From: Cynocephalus volans
Lineage: Eukaryota > Chordata > Mammalia > Dermoptera > Cynocephalidae
DNA length: 64,000 bases
Direction: 5' to 3'
Assembly: GCF_027409185.1 (NCBI RefSeq)
Contig: NC_084474.1
Location: 26,999,382 to 27,063,381 of the forward strand
The notes under the pieces were generated by a model that did not search any database, had not been told where the DNA came from, and saw only the letters and a list, made by a program, of their open reading frames with translations. Positions 21,053-31,313 of the stretch are shown piece by piece. How positions within the stretch are numbered: position 1 is the first letter of the stretch; each line of letters begins with the position of its first letter. Both the position numbers and the translations under genes were made by a program.

Positions 21053-21234
21053 TGCTCTGATTTTTTCTAAAGCAAATGAACTTGGATATTTTCTTGAAAA
21101 AAATAGTATCTGTGAATTACCTTATGACTTACTATGACACACCAGTATGTGCTGTGACTTCGTGATTGATAAACATTGCCCCTTATCTGGATGGATCTTC
21201 AATGAGACCACCTTTCCTTTCTTCCCAAAACATT

Positions 21235-21400
21235 CATTCTTTATTTATTCATCCATTTGATATTCCTTTATTCATTCTACAAACTTTTAATGAGTATTTA
21301 CTGTGCTTCATGCTAAGGATACATAGATGACCAAGACCAGAAACCATCTGCTACCAACAATCTCATATCTACTGAAGGGAGTTAGATAGGCCAACAAAAG
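21235..21400 (-). repeat. L2 3' end
   Basis: Antisense L2 end: TTTATTCATTCTACAAACTT, TGAGTATTTACTGTGCTTC, ATACATAGATGACCAAGACC. Confidence 0.75.
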
Positions 21401-21550
21401 AAATCAAGATGTAAGTATAGACATGGATATAGATACACATGCTATAGATGGATAGATGATCAACAGACAGCTGATGACAATTGCTATGTACAGATATAAG
21501 AGATCAAAAGGGTCACTAGCTCTCTGGGGGGAAACAGTGGTCAGGGAAGC

Positions 21551-21943
21551 TGTATTAGTCTGTTTTGTGTTGCTATAACAGGAATAACTGAGACTGGGTA
21601 ATTTATAAAGAACAGAGGTTTATTTGGCTTATGATTCTGGAACAGCTGCATGCCGCACAGACCTCAGACTGCTTCTACTCATGGCAGAAAGCAGCAGGCA
21701 GCCAGTGGGTAGAGCAGATCACATGGTGAGAGGAAGCAAGAGAAGATGCCAGGGTCTTTTAAACAACCAGCTCTCATGGGAACTAACAGAGTGAGAACTC
21801 ATTAGTCTCCTCTCCCCCAGGGAGAGCATTAATCCATTCATGAGGGATCCACCCCCATGACTCAAACAGCTTCCAACACTGTCACATTGGGGATCAGATT
21901 TCCACGTGAGTTTTGGTAGAGACAACACATCCAAACTCTATCA
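21551..21943 (-). repeat. MaLR (MST-like) solo LTR with 5-bp TSD
   Basis: Antisense LTR from TGTATTAGTCTGTTTTG to CCAAACTCTATCA. The TSD GAAGC is at 21546-21550 and 21944-21948. No internal sequence adjoins it. Confidence 0.95.
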
Positions 21944-22175
21944 GAAGCAGATCACTAATTCTTGAGATTAGAACATTCTGCCAGACAGACAGGGAGGTCA
22001 GTCCTTCTAGTCAATGCCACAGTTGAGCTCTGTAGCCAGCCTGCAGGTCTGGAGGGGCAGGGTGGGAAGACTGGCTTACACCTTAGTGTAATGAGACGAT
22101 ACAAGAAAGTTCACAATTCTGGCAAGATAAGGGAAATAAGCTGGGTTTCTGTTTGTTTGTTTTTATTTATTTATT

Positions 22176-22320
22176 TTTATTTTTTTGTCTTTTTTGCGAC
22201 CGGCCGCACCGCGCTCAGCCAGTGAGCACACCGGCCGTCCCTATATAGGATCCGAACCCTCAGCAGGAGCGCTGCTGTGCTCCCAGCGCCGCACTCTCCC
22301 AAGTGCGCCACGGGTCGGCC
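22176..22320 (-). mobile_element. CYN-like SINE, class C1
   Basis: An antisense GC-rich SINE. In sense its right half reads CTGAGCGCGGTGCGGCCGG, an intermediate deletion. Confidence 0.93.
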
Positions 22321-22371
22321 CTGTTTTTATTTATTTAGACTTTTATTTTTATTTATTTTATTTATTTATTT

Positions 22372-22541
22372 TTGTCTTTTTGTGACCGGTAAGGGGATCG
22401 CAACCCTTGGCGTGCTGTCGTCCGCACCGCGCTCAGCCAGTGAGGGCACCGGCCATTCCTATATAGGCTCCGAACCCGTGGCAGGAGCACCGCTGTGCTT
22501 CCAAGCGCTGCACTTGCCCGAGTGTGCCACGGGGTCGGCCC
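22372..22541 (-). mobile_element. CYN-like SINE, class C with undeleted right half
   Basis: The left half has the GC-rich hairpin insert. The right half keeps a full monomer (on plus GACCGGTAAGGGGATCGCAA .. GCACCGCGCTCAGCC), lost in other class C copies. A 29-bp repeat starting TGTTTTTATTTATTT (one mismatch) is at 22321-22350 and 22541-22570. Confidence 0.92.
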
Positions 22542-22570
22542 TGTTTTTATTTATTTGGACTTTTATTTTT

Positions 22571-22932
22571 TAAGAGTGAAGCCAGGAGAAAATAGAGACA
22601 TGGTAGGATCATTGATGGAGAATGGAGAGATGTTAAGGAATAGAGTCCCCTCCTATAAGCCCTCTCTTCCTCACACCTCTGTCCAGTTACACACTTTTTC
22701 TCCCAGCCCCTCACTTCCCAGAAGCTAGCTTAAATCTTAGTAGTTTGGATCCAAAAACATGGTAATCATTGAGTTCCCTGAAACTTCCAGATTGCAAAAT
22801 TCCTCCAGAGCGCAGGACTGATTAGCTTTAGAATAAAGGACACATTTTCCCTTGATTCTTGTGGTGGGAGGACAGAACAAGTGCAGAATGTAATTTAAGC
22901 ATGTAGGGCCAGAATTTGAAGGCATTCAAATT
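22571..22932. other. No feature recognised
   Basis: Unassigned sequence without a confident repeat or exon. Confidence 0.35.
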
Positions 22933-23016
22933 CTTTTTTTTTGTACAGGGATCTGAACCCTTGGCCTTAGTGCTATAACACCACGCTCTAACCAGCTGAG
23001 TAACACGCCAGTCCTA
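22933..23016 (-). mobile_element. CYN-like SINE, class M, shortened
   Basis: A short T-run, GTACAGGGATCTGAACCC and a monomer ending ACACGCCAGTCC. AAGGCATTC on both sides is a likely TSD. Confidence 0.82.
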
Positions 23017-23019
23017 AAG

Positions 23020-23570
23020 GCATTCTCTCCTGGCAGCTTCTATTTTTTCTGAGAAATAGCAATCAGGGGAATTTGCTGAAGGTATTAGAAGAGTCAGAAG
23101 TTTTAGGAGAGTGGAGATTTGAAATAATCATCGTGATAAATGAGAAAGCAAAGAAGGGATTGCAGGCAGTGCTGAGAGTTCCACTGAGGCCGGAGACAAC
23201 CAACTCCTAGACGTGATCGGGTGCTTTGTCTGTGGCAGTGCAGAGAGAGGCTTGTAGAAGGCAGAATTGTATGGTCCAATGTTTGGTTTTGCCTGGTGCC
23301 TGTGACAGAAGGACAAAACGTCAAGGGATTTGAGGAAATTGGCAGGAGAGTGGTTAGAAAGCCCCATGAAATCAAGCTAGACCAGGAAAAAAGTAAAGAT
23401 ACGAGTGGTATGAAAGATGGAGAGAAAGTACCTGGGCAAGGGTTTGGAGACCCCAATATTTTCTTTTCTGGTTTCAGAAGGTGCAGTTCACAGTCAAGAA
23501 GAAATCTTTGAAATGGGGTACAGAGGAAGGTAGGTCCCTGATACAGGAGATCCAGAAGAGATTTATTAGA
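23020..23570. other. Unassigned, possibly an old repeat
   Basis: A 166-residue minus-strand frame (23103-23603) is low in complexity and lacks domains. I do not call it a gene. Confidence 0.35.
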
Positions 23571-23585
23571 AATGGAGGGAACTTG

Positions 23586-23748
23586 GGCCAGCCTGTGGCT
23601 CATTCGGGAGAGTGCGGTGCTGGTAACACCAAGGCCATGGGTTCGGATCCCATATAGGGATGACTGGTTAGCTCAGTGGGTAAGCGTGGTGCTGACAACA
23701 CCAAATCAAGGGTTAAGATCCCCTTACTGGTCATCTTTTAAAAAAAAG
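23586..23748 (+). mobile_element. CYN-like SINE, class D
   Basis: A sense dimer. TSD AATGGAGGGAACTTG (23571-23585) and AATTGGAGGGAACTTG (23749-23764), one indel apart. Confidence 0.95.
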
Positions 23749-23763
23749 AATTGGAGGGAACTT

Positions 23764-23995
23764 GCATTTAATCATCTCCTATTAAGTGTCAAGCATTGTG
23801 TTATAAACTGTATACATACATTATGTTTTGTTTTTTGGTTTTTGGTTTTTGTGTGGTTGGCTGGCCAATAGGTACACACATATATTAACTTCAAAAAAAC
23901 CCTAAAAGTCAGGGATAATTATTCCTATTGAAGAAAAATTGAGCTTCTCAAGGGTTAAGCCCCACTCAAACTTTGTTCTTACCTTTATACCCTAA
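23764..23995 (-). repeat. MIR split by a SINE stub
   Basis: Antisense MIR: TATTAAGTGTCAAGCATTGTG before the stub, then GGGATAATTATTCCTATTG and GGTTAAGCCCCACTC after it. The stub is at about 23825-23875. Confidence 0.65.
23825..23875 (-). mobile_element. CYN-like SINE stub
   Basis: A T/G-rich tail followed by GTGTGGTTGGCTGGCCAATAGG, a heavily 5'-truncated monomer inside a MIR. Confidence 0.6.
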
Positions 23996-24062
23996 ATTTT
24001 ATCATTATTTCAAAATTGCTCCAGAAGTTGCTAGAAAGAATTAAACCTCTTTCACATATTTT

Positions 24063-24155
24063 GGGTTTTTTTGGCAGCTGGCCAGTACGGGATCTGAACC
24101 CTTGACCTTGGAGTTATCAGCACCAGGCTCTAACAATTGTGCTAACTGGCCAGCC
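24063..24155 (-). mobile_element. CYN-like SINE, class M
   Basis: An antisense monomer: TTTGGCAGCTGGCCAGTACG to GTGCTAACTGGCCAGCCC. It is the first of four SINE insertions in about 660 bp. Confidence 0.9.
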
Positions 24156-24168
24156 CTACATCTTTTTT

Positions 24169-24512
24169 TTTTTTTTTTTTAAAGGTGACCGGTAGGGCCG
24201 AGCCCGTGGCGCACTTGGGAGAGTGCGGCGCTGGGAGCGCGGCGACGCTCCTGCCGCGGGTTCGGATCCTATATAAGGATGGCCGGTGCACTCACTGGCT
24301 GAGTGCCGGTCACGAAAAAGACAAAAAAAAAAAAAAAAAAAAAAACATTAAAAAAAAATAAAGGTGACCGGTAGAGGATCTTGACCCTTGGCTTGGTGTT
24401 GTCAGCACCACACTCAGCCAGTGAGCAAACCGGCCATCCCTATTTAGGATCCGAACCCGTGGCTTTGGTGTTATCAGCACCACACTCTCCCGAGTGAGCC
24501 ACAGGCCGGCCC
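24169..24512 (-). mobile_element. CYN-like SINE, class D, split by a class C copy
   Basis: Antisense dimer whose outer TSD CCTACATCTTTTTT is at 24155-24168 and 24513-24526. Its tail region is interrupted at 24196-24359 by a plus-strand SINE. Confidence 0.95.
24196..24359 (+). mobile_element. CYN-like SINE, class C2, nested
   Basis: Sense GC-rich SINE with a long A tail. The exact TSD AAAGGTGACCGGTAG (24181-24195 and 24360-24374) is part of the older SINE. Confidence 0.96.
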
Positions 24513-24565
24513 CCTACATCTTTTTTTTTTTTAAGTAGTTATCTTTACTTAAAAAATTCAAGCCA

Positions 24566-24707
24566 GGGCCGAGCCAGTGGCGCACTCGGGAGAGTGCAGC
24601 GCTGGGAGCGCGGCGACGCTCCCGCCACGGGTTCGGATCCTGTATAGGAATGGCCGGTGCACTCACTGGCTGAGTGCTGGTCACGAAAAAGACAGAAAAA
24701 AAAAAAA
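24566..24707 (+). mobile_element. CYN-like SINE, class C2
   Basis: Sense GC-rich SINE. The TSD AAAAAATTCAAGCCA is at 24551-24565 and 24708-24722. Confidence 0.96.
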
Positions 24708-24739
24708 AAAAAATTCAAGCCATAAAAATGGATAAGCAT

Positions 24740-25655
24740 AAAGAAAATCAAATCTCTCTCTCCCACTTTCAGTTTCTTAAATATTCTTCTAGAATATTTT
24801 CTCACATATACAGGCATATGTGTTTGTGTGCATATATATATATATTTATGAAAAGACTGCCAGATATTATTCTGTACCCTCATTTTCATAGGTAGCAATA
24901 TACCTTGAAAATATTTGATAGAGTACACCTTTTTCCTTCTCAGACAGCCTAATATTCCTGTGGATACCAAAAATCATATAACCCTATTAACAGATGTTAG
25001 GTTGTTTCTCCTATTTTTCTATTACAAATAAAGTAGTAATGATTACCCTTGAATATATAAATCTGGAATTTAATTTTGGGATGAGAATGCTAGATAGTTA
25101 CCCCAACATCATTTATTGGCTAAATTGTATTTTACCTCAATGATATGAAATGTCACTGAGAGTTTGGAAGTGTTGTTCCCCCAAAGCTCATGTCAAAATC
25201 TGATCCTCAACTTGGCAATGTTGGGAGCAGTTTGGGTTATAGGGGCAGATCCCTCATGAATAGATTAATGCCCTGGCAGAGAGCGTGGGTAGTGAGGGAG
25301 ATCTCGCTCTATTAGTTCTCATGAGAGCCGGTTATTTAAAGGACCCTGGCACCTCCCCTGCCTTTCCGTCTCTTGCTTCCTCTCTCCATGTGATCTGCTT
25401 GTGCCCGCAGGCCACCTGCCTGCTGCTTTCTGCCATGAGTAGAAACAGCCTGAGGCCCATGCCAGATGCAGCTGGCCCAGAACTATAAGCCAAATAAACC
25501 TCTGTTTTTTATAAATTACCCAGTCTCAGGTATTCTGTTATAGCAACACAAAAATGTACTAATATGGTCACCCTTGTCCAATATTGCACTAAATTCTCAA
25601 ATGAATTTTGTTCCATTGATCTATGTATTCTTGATCTATATTTTTGATCTAAACT
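24740..25655 (-). repeat. Old L1M-like sequence split by a MaLR LTR
   Basis: Antisense L1-like pieces (GATGTTAGGTTGTTTCTCC, GATGAGAATGCTAGATAG) before 25156, resuming after 25571 (CACCCTTGTCCAATATTGC). Edges are uncertain. Confidence 0.55.
25157..25566 (+). repeat. MaLR (MST-like) solo LTR with 5-bp TSD
   Basis: Sense LTR from TGAGAGTTTGGAAGTGTTG to ATTACCCAGTCTCAGG and ACTAATATG. The TSD GTCAC is at 25152-25156 and 25567-25571. The terminal CA has mutated to TG. Confidence 0.92.
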
Positions 25656-25661
25656 ATTTCA

Positions 25662-25778
25662 GGGGCTGGCGGTTTGCTTAGTTGGTTAGAGCATGGCACT
25701 GATAACACCAAGGTCAAGGGTTCAGATCTCCATACCAACCAGCCGCCAAAAACAAGAAACAAACAAATAAAAATTCCC
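25662..25778 (+). mobile_element. CYN-like SINE, class M
   Basis: Sense monomer GGGGCTGGCGGTTTGCTTAG to ACCAACCAGCCGCC, with a CAAA-type tail. Confidence 0.9.
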
Positions 25779-25824
25779 AACAATATTAAACTGTTTCACT
25801 TACTGTAATTTTGCCAAACATTTT

Positions 25825-25917
25825 TTTTTTTTTTAAAGATGACCAGTAAGGGAATCTTAACCCTTGACTTGGTGTTGTCAGCACCATGCTGTCCCAAGTG
25901 AGCCACGGGCTGGCCCT
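25825..25917 (-). mobile_element. CYN-like SINE, class H, 19-bp TSD
   Basis: One unit with D-type tail and D-type head. The TSD TAATTTTGCCAAACATTTT is identical at 25806-25824 and 25918-25936. Confidence 0.95.
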
Positions 25918-26219
25918 TAATTTTGCCAAACATTTTAATGTTTGTTAAGGTTGGGACTTGTTCATTTCTTGTATTTATTTATTTTCAGAATTTTTTCTAG
26001 CAAATCTGGGAAAATTACATTACATTAAATAGATTACTAATTTAGAGATACTTCCCACTCACATTTAATAAGACTTGATATGTTCTAGAGGAACCCAAGG
26101 AATCAGAAATTTGAATGGGACAGGAATAAGAGGGAATATTCAGATGTTAATTAGCTCAGCAAGTCTGCATAGACACTGGGAGTCCTGAAAGAGAGAGGAG
26201 GAGGAGGAAGAAAATAAAA

Positions 26220-26317
26220 GGTTTTTTTTTTTCCTGGAGGCTGGCCTGTAAGAGGATCTGAACCCTTGGCCTTGGTGTTATAATACCACGCTCTAACCAC
26301 CTGAGCTAACGGCCAGT
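26220..26317 (-). mobile_element. CYN-like SINE, class M
   Basis: Antisense monomer: TCCTGGAGGCTGGCCTGTAAG to CACCTGAGCTAACGGCCAG. Confidence 0.88.
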
Positions 26318-26435
26318 GCAAAAAACAGTTTAAAGAAAGGAAGCAGACAAAGAGATGGTTGCATTCTCCCTGCAATCTGGCTTTTGCTGCTTCCACTCTA
26401 CTGAGATGCTCTTAACATGGAAGCTAGGATTTTCT

Positions 26436-26611
26436 TTTTTTTTTTTTTTTTTTTTTTAAAGATAACAGGTAAGGTGATCTTAACCCTTGACTTGGTGTTG
26501 TCAGCACCACGCTCACCCAGTGAGCTAAATGGCCATCCCTGTATGGGATCCAAACCTGTGGCCTTGGTGTTATCAGTACCACACTCTCCCAAGTGAGCCA
26601 CAGGTCGGCCT
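26436..26611 (-). mobile_element. CYN-like SINE, class D
   Basis: Antisense dimer. The TSD GAAGCTAGGATTTTCT is at 26420-26435 and 26612-26627. Confidence 0.95.
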
Positions 26612-26639
26612 GAAGCTAGGATTTTCTGATTACTAAATC

Positions 26640-27660
26640 CAATGGACTATTTTCTTAGGGTCCTGTGGATAGCCCTAAAAACCTAGCAGTCCTTTGCTGA
26701 TGCCTTCAGTAAGCTATAGATCAGACCCCATTTGAATGGCTGCACACCCCCTTTTCCTTTGAATTTAGTCCAGCTCTCCAGTCTAAGAGAATCCAATTCA
26801 CACACAATGACGTCTAGATCACACACAACAATCTCTGCCTTTATTCCATGCATCCTCCTGCCCTTCACGTCTTCCCATTCTGACATCATCCTTACACCTT
26901 TCCCACCTGAGTTTCAGAACAGTACCATGAAGTGTTTTGGAGAGGGGCAGTGTGTGGTGGAGGACCAGGTTTAGAAATCATTCCCAAGAAACTCCACCAT
27001 TCACCTTACCACATAATTTACCTAAATACATAACTCTACAGTTTATAAGGTCCATGATACAGTGTCTAGTCCAATATTTGGAAGCAGGGGCATCCATATA
27101 TGCTGAATGATCAACTACTGAATTATTTGTTGCTTTTATAAGTCAAAGTTGCTGCAACCATTAATGACAACTGTGGGTTTTCCTAAAGAACTTACTTCTG
27201 CAGAACCTGGCAAAGACTAAATTTTCTATAAATAAGTCTAGCTTCATTGACAGTTAGTCTTGGGCAAGTAAATTACCTAATGAAGTGATTTATAAATTCA
27301 TTCTACTTAATTCTCTGATAGGAAGCTAAGCAGTGCGCTGTGGTCATTGGGTCTGATTTATATCAGAAAAGTGTACAAAAGAAAATGGAGGTTCTCTATC
27401 TTGCTCTTGTCCTCTCCTGGTCTCCTGTTACTATATAACAGGCATCCTTTTCCTTTAATTACCTTCTTCATGGCTTGAGAGCTTTGATGACTTGATTAAG
27501 CCTTGCAGTGCAGTTCCAGTCCCTACCCATCTGATTAATTAGCCCAAACCTTATTAACTTCCTAATTCTGATCAATAAGGCACTGATGCTAAACTGTGCA
27601 AGGACAAACTAAGGAGGCAATTTTATTTCACAACACAGAGTCCCTACTATTATTTTAACC
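26640..27660. other. Repeat-poor stretch, nothing called
   Basis: No SINE and no repeat recognised by eye. Around 27470-27600 it is AT-rich and homeobox-site-like (CTGATTAATTAGCCCAAACC), but no exon is visible. Confidence 0.35.
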
Positions 27661-27853
27661 ATCTTTTCTTTATTTTACTTTTTAACACCAGCCAAGTTGG
27701 AATATAGTAATACAATAATGTTTCTACGAAGACAGGACACTTTACTTGCTGCAGCAGCACTGTTTGATGACATCATTTGGGGACTTTGCATTAAGAACAT
27801 GGGGACTCTGTTATTCAAGATATCAGGTAAGTTTGCTCCTGGCCAGAGAAAGA

Positions 27854-27858
<5 letters not shown>

Positions 27859-27887
<29 letters not shown>

Positions 27888-27888
27888 A
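27859..27888. repeat. (GAT)n microsatellite
   Basis: About ten tandem ATG/GAT units, giving a poly-Met run in an otherwise meaningless frame. Confidence 0.95.
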
Positions 27889-27995
27889 CTTCCCTCTCTG
27901 CGGGAAATGGACAAAGCATATAACAAGAAACCCCTCTTCCCCAAACCCAAACTTAGAATGCAGTTCTCCAGCATTGAGGGAGTATTTCAATATTC

Positions 27996-28310
27996 TAGAC
28001 CACCACTATTCAACAGAAATATTTTAAGTTTTCTGGCAACCACATTTAAAAACTTAAAAGTTAACAAGTAAAGTTAATTTTAATCGTGTATTTTATATAA
28101 TCCAGTATATCAAAAATATTGTCATTGCAACATGTAAGCTAAATGAAATTATTAATGAACTATTGCACTTTCTTTTTCCACAATAAACCTTTGAAATCAG
28201 AAGTATATTTTATACTTTCAGCACATCTAGATTCCAACTAGCCACATTTCAAAAGCTCAATAGACACATTTACCTAATGGCTGTTGTACTGGGACAGCAT
28301 AGTTCTAGAT
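27996..28310. repeat. hAT-Charlie-type MITE
   Basis: The recurring mammalian MER1-type pattern: CACTATTCAACAGAAATATT at one end, CAACTAGCCACATTTCAAAAG and GTACTGGGACAGCATAG at the other, with inverted ends. I do not assign a subfamily. Confidence 0.7.
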
Positions 28311-28615
28311 CAGGGAATCTCAAACTTAAGGTACATCAGAATCACCTGGAGGGTTTGTTAAAACTCACATTGTTGGCCCCACCCCCAGAGCCTCTGTTCA
28401 GTAGGCTGGGGTTGGGGTTGGGGTAGAGAATTTGCATTTCTATTCCTTTCTTTCTTTCTTTTTTTTTTTTTTTTTTTTTTTTTGTTTTTGGTGGCTGGGT
28501 ATCCCTTGACCTTGGTGTTATCAGCATCATGAATCCGTATTTCTAATAAATTCCCAGGTGATGTTGCTGTGCTGGGTGGGGATCCCACTTTGAGAACTAC
28601 TGCTGTAGAACTAAG
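28311..28615. repeat. MER5A-like hAT MITE, split by a SINE
   Basis: Left part: CTCAAACTTAAGGTACATC, AGAATCACCTGGAGGG, GGGGTAGAGAATTTGCATTTC. Right part: TAATAAATTCCCAGGTGATG, CACTTTGAGAACTACTG. A SINE lies at about 28437-28535. Confidence 0.85.
28437..28535 (-). mobile_element. CYN-like SINE, truncated class M
   Basis: A TTTC-rich T-tail, then TTTGGTGGCTGGGTATCCC and CCTTGACCTTGGTGTTATC. The head of the monomer is missing. Confidence 0.82.
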
Positions 28616-29340
28616 ACTGACTTCAACCCCATCTTTTTTAGCTTACAAAGATCTGTGCAAAAGCATCACCCCCTTCCATCAAGATAGATTCATGAGTTGG
28701 TCTCAATTCTATTTCCCTCCATCACTTTCAGAGCCTGGTCTAGCTTTAACTCTCCAATTTTCCCCCTAAATCATATGAAATTCTAAAGCTTATAGAATAG
28801 ACTGGATTTTACTTTGAACTTTGAAATCATTTTGGCACTTAGTATATCCTGATAAATTGAACTACCTCCTGTGTTTATGGTCGATTTCTTTAGGGACTGT
28901 TTGCACTTCCAAGGACAGGGAATACCTTACAAAAGCCTCTAAGAAGTCTTCACTTGTCCAAGGCCATGGGTCTATGCTTGGGGTGGGGGAGAAGAGGGGT
29001 CATGCCAGCACCCAGAGCTTCTGGCCTCACCTCTCCCATCTCAGGCTGCCTTTTCCTGTATTGTCCACTTAAGCGCGCCTCACAAATTAAGTACAGTTTC
29101 TTCTTTTTGTCCCCAGTTCTTCTTTTTACTAAACAAAGTCTGAGATAATGCATGCACAAAGTTCAGAAATCACAAAAGGGTGGACAGTGAAAAAGTAATG
29201 CCTCCCTTGGACCCTGGTCCCCTAATTTTCTCCAACCAGTTGCTCTCCCAGGAACCCAACCCATATTACCAGTGTTTTGTGTGTCTTCTCAGAGATAATC
29301 TATCCATAAATTTTATACACACACACATGCATTTCTATAT
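28616..29340. other. No confident feature
   Basis: Unassigned. A (CA)n-like stretch is present near 29319. Confidence 0.35.
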
Positions 29341-29344
29341 TTTT

Positions 29345-29432
29345 GTGTTTGTTTTGTTTGGTTTTGGTGGCTGGATGGTACCCCATACCATCCCCAATCC
29401 AAACCCATGACCTTTGTGTTATAAGGCTATGT
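29345..29432 (-). mobile_element. CYN-like SINE, truncated class M
   Basis: T/G-rich tail, TTTTGGTGGCTGGATGGTACC, then AACCCATGACCTTTGTGTTA. The head is lost. Confidence 0.75.
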
Positions 29433-29568
29433 TTATCTTTTTAATAATGAAAGACAAAAATAAGCACCTAGTCTACAATTTCAGCCCTACCTCATCTCTA
29501 AGATATAAATCAATCAGAGATGAGTCATATCATAAGCACAATTTCAGAATCAGAAAATACAGTACACA

Positions 29569-29656
29569 TGGGCCGGCCCGTGGCTCACTCGGTAGAGTGC
29601 GGTGCTGATAACACCAAGGCCCCGGGTTCGGATCCTTAAAAAAAAAAAAAAAAAAA
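29569..29656 (+). mobile_element. CYN-like SINE, left monomer only
   Basis: Only the left unit of class D (GGGCCGGCCCGTGGCTCACT to CCGGGTTCGGATCC), then A18. The 17-bp TSD AGAAAATACAGTACACA is at 29552-29568 and 29657-29673. Confidence 0.95.
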
Positions 29657-29794
29657 AGAAAATACAGTACACAGCTTCCACAAAATTGGGACTTTTAATG
29701 TGAAAAGTGAGAAATATAGGAAGGTGAATTGTAACCCAAGTAATATCTCTTAGGGTTAGGCAAGGTAAATTTAGGGTCAAGCAATGGTTAACAT

Positions 29795-29935
29795 TTTCAC
29801 TCCAGAATACTTACAGGCTTCACCAAGATCTTTTCATTTTTGCCTCAGTCTTTCACCATACTGTCCCTTCTGCCTGGAAAGTTGTCCCCTTCCCCTTTGC
29901 TTGGTCAACTTTCCCTTTGTTATTAAATGGAGATT
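29795..29935 (+). repeat. L2 fragment
   Basis: Sense L2-like sequence: CTGTCCCTTCTGCCTGGAAAG, TTGTCCCCTTCCCC. Confidence 0.6.
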
Positions 29936-29937
29936 AT

Positions 29938-30300
29938 ACCTACTGACCTGACAACATTGTCATGAGGGTGAAAGGGGATAATGGTCATAAGAGTTCTGTA
30001 AACAACTAAGACTTTTTACTTTTTTTCTTTTTTGGCAGCTGGCTGGTACAGGGATCCCAGCCCTTGACCTTGGTGTTATCAGCACCTTACAACTAAGACT
30101 TTAGGATAGTTGGACGGTAGGGTGTTGGCGAGTGAAGGTGGAGAAAGGGTGTGTGCTTGTGGAGTTAGACAGAGAGACAGACCTTCCCAAATGCTGGCTC
30201 AGCCATTAGGAACTGTGTGACCCTAAACAACTTCCAGAACTTCTCTTTAAGATGAGAGAGTTGGCCTCTTGCTCTGGGACCACTAAGTGGAAATGAAGGT
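29938..30300 (+). repeat. MIR pieces around a SINE stub
   Basis: AATGGAGATTATACCTAC .. GTCATGAGGGTGAAAGGGG (before 30015) and GGCTCAGCCATTAGGAACTG, GTGTGACCCTAAACAAC (30195-30280) are MIR-like. They may be two separate fragments. Confidence 0.55.
30016..30088 (-). mobile_element. CYN-like SINE, truncated class M
   Basis: T-tail, TTTTGGCAGCTGGCTGGTAC, ending at CCTTGGTGTTATCAGCACC. The TSD ACAACTAAGACTTT at 30002-30015 and 30089-30102 shows that the truncation occurred at insertion. Confidence 0.92.
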
Positions 30301-30636
30301 TCCCAAATGGGTTGAACAACAGTCTACCTCCCATAGATCACTCCAAGGTCAAGTCTTCAAACTGGAGTGCGTGTACCCATTGGGTACACAAACACTTTCC
30401 AGGGATTACGGAACCTTGTCTTAGCAAATTATTTTCCAAATCCTTTACTTCCAAAGTCACCCAGCTTCACAACAGCTTTGGCCAGTACTCCAGAGTGTAA
30501 AGCCTCCACAGACAAAGATTCTTTTAATGATCACTTCAGTCACCTTAAATTTGGGGGCTTGCTTTTCCTGGTCTTCTCCTTGTGTAACCATGCATCTATT
30601 AATGGAGAAACATGGCCTTAGGAAAGTGGTATTTGG

Positions 30637-30742
30637 GGGCTGGCTGGTTAGCTCAGTTGGTTAGAGCACAGTGTTGGAACACCAAGGTCAAGGGGTTAAA
30701 TCCCCATACCAGCCAGTCATCAAAAAAAAAAAAAAAAAAAGA
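30637..30742 (+). mobile_element. CYN-like SINE, class M
   Basis: Sense monomer GGGGCTGGCTGGTTAGCTCA to ACCAGCCAGTCATC, with a long A tail. Confidence 0.92.
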
Positions 30743-30819
30743 TAAAAGTAGAAATGTGGCATTTTGGTCTGCATTAAGTATTTTTATTTTAAATATATGG
30801 TAGAGTAAATATATGGTGG

Positions 30820-30852
30820 GAAATCCCCATACCAGCCAGACGAGAAAAAAAA
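30820..30852 (+). mobile_element. CYN-like SINE 3' stub
   Basis: AAATCCCCATACCAGCCAGA followed by A-rich sequence: the last bases of a class M copy. Confidence 0.7.
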
Positions 30853-30860
30853 ATGGTGGT

Positions 30861-31018
30861 GGGCCGGCCCGTGGCTCACTCGGGAGAGTGTGGTGCTGAT
30901 AACCCTAAGGCCACAGGTTCGGATCCCCTATAGGGATAGCCGGCTAGCTCACTGGCTGAGCGTGGTACTGACAACACCAAGTCAAGGGTTAAGATCCCCT
31001 TACCGGTCATCTTTTGGA
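30861..31018 (+). mobile_element. CYN-like SINE, class D
   Basis: Sense dimer GGGCCGGCCCGTGGCTCACT to TTACCGGTCATCTTTT. Confidence 0.94.
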
Positions 31019-31313
31019 GAAAAAAAGAAAAAACTGGTGGGATAATAAATTTTCTCTGACTTTGCTTCTTCCCTTCCTGATCCTTTGTTAAAGAATGCAT
31101 CATTACCGAGAGACAGTTCCGAGAGAAAAAGGAAAGACAGCCTGGGTAAGGAACATTGACTGCTAAGACTTTCTATCATTTAAACATAAGCAAATTTTTC
31201 AGCTATTCTCAACACTCAGTCCTGTATTCTTTGGGGTGGGGGTGAGGATACCTTTAAACAAGCAAAACCGTGTGGATTACTAAAGCTTATTCATTTAAAT
31301 GTAACTGGACTTT

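Noticed and set aside
23103-23603. 166-residue minus-strand frame
   Set aside because: No recognisable domain, and it extends into a SINE target. Likely a chance frame.
27697-28071. 124-residue frame with a run of methionines
   Set aside because: The run is a (GAT)n microsatellite and the end of the frame lies in a hAT MITE.
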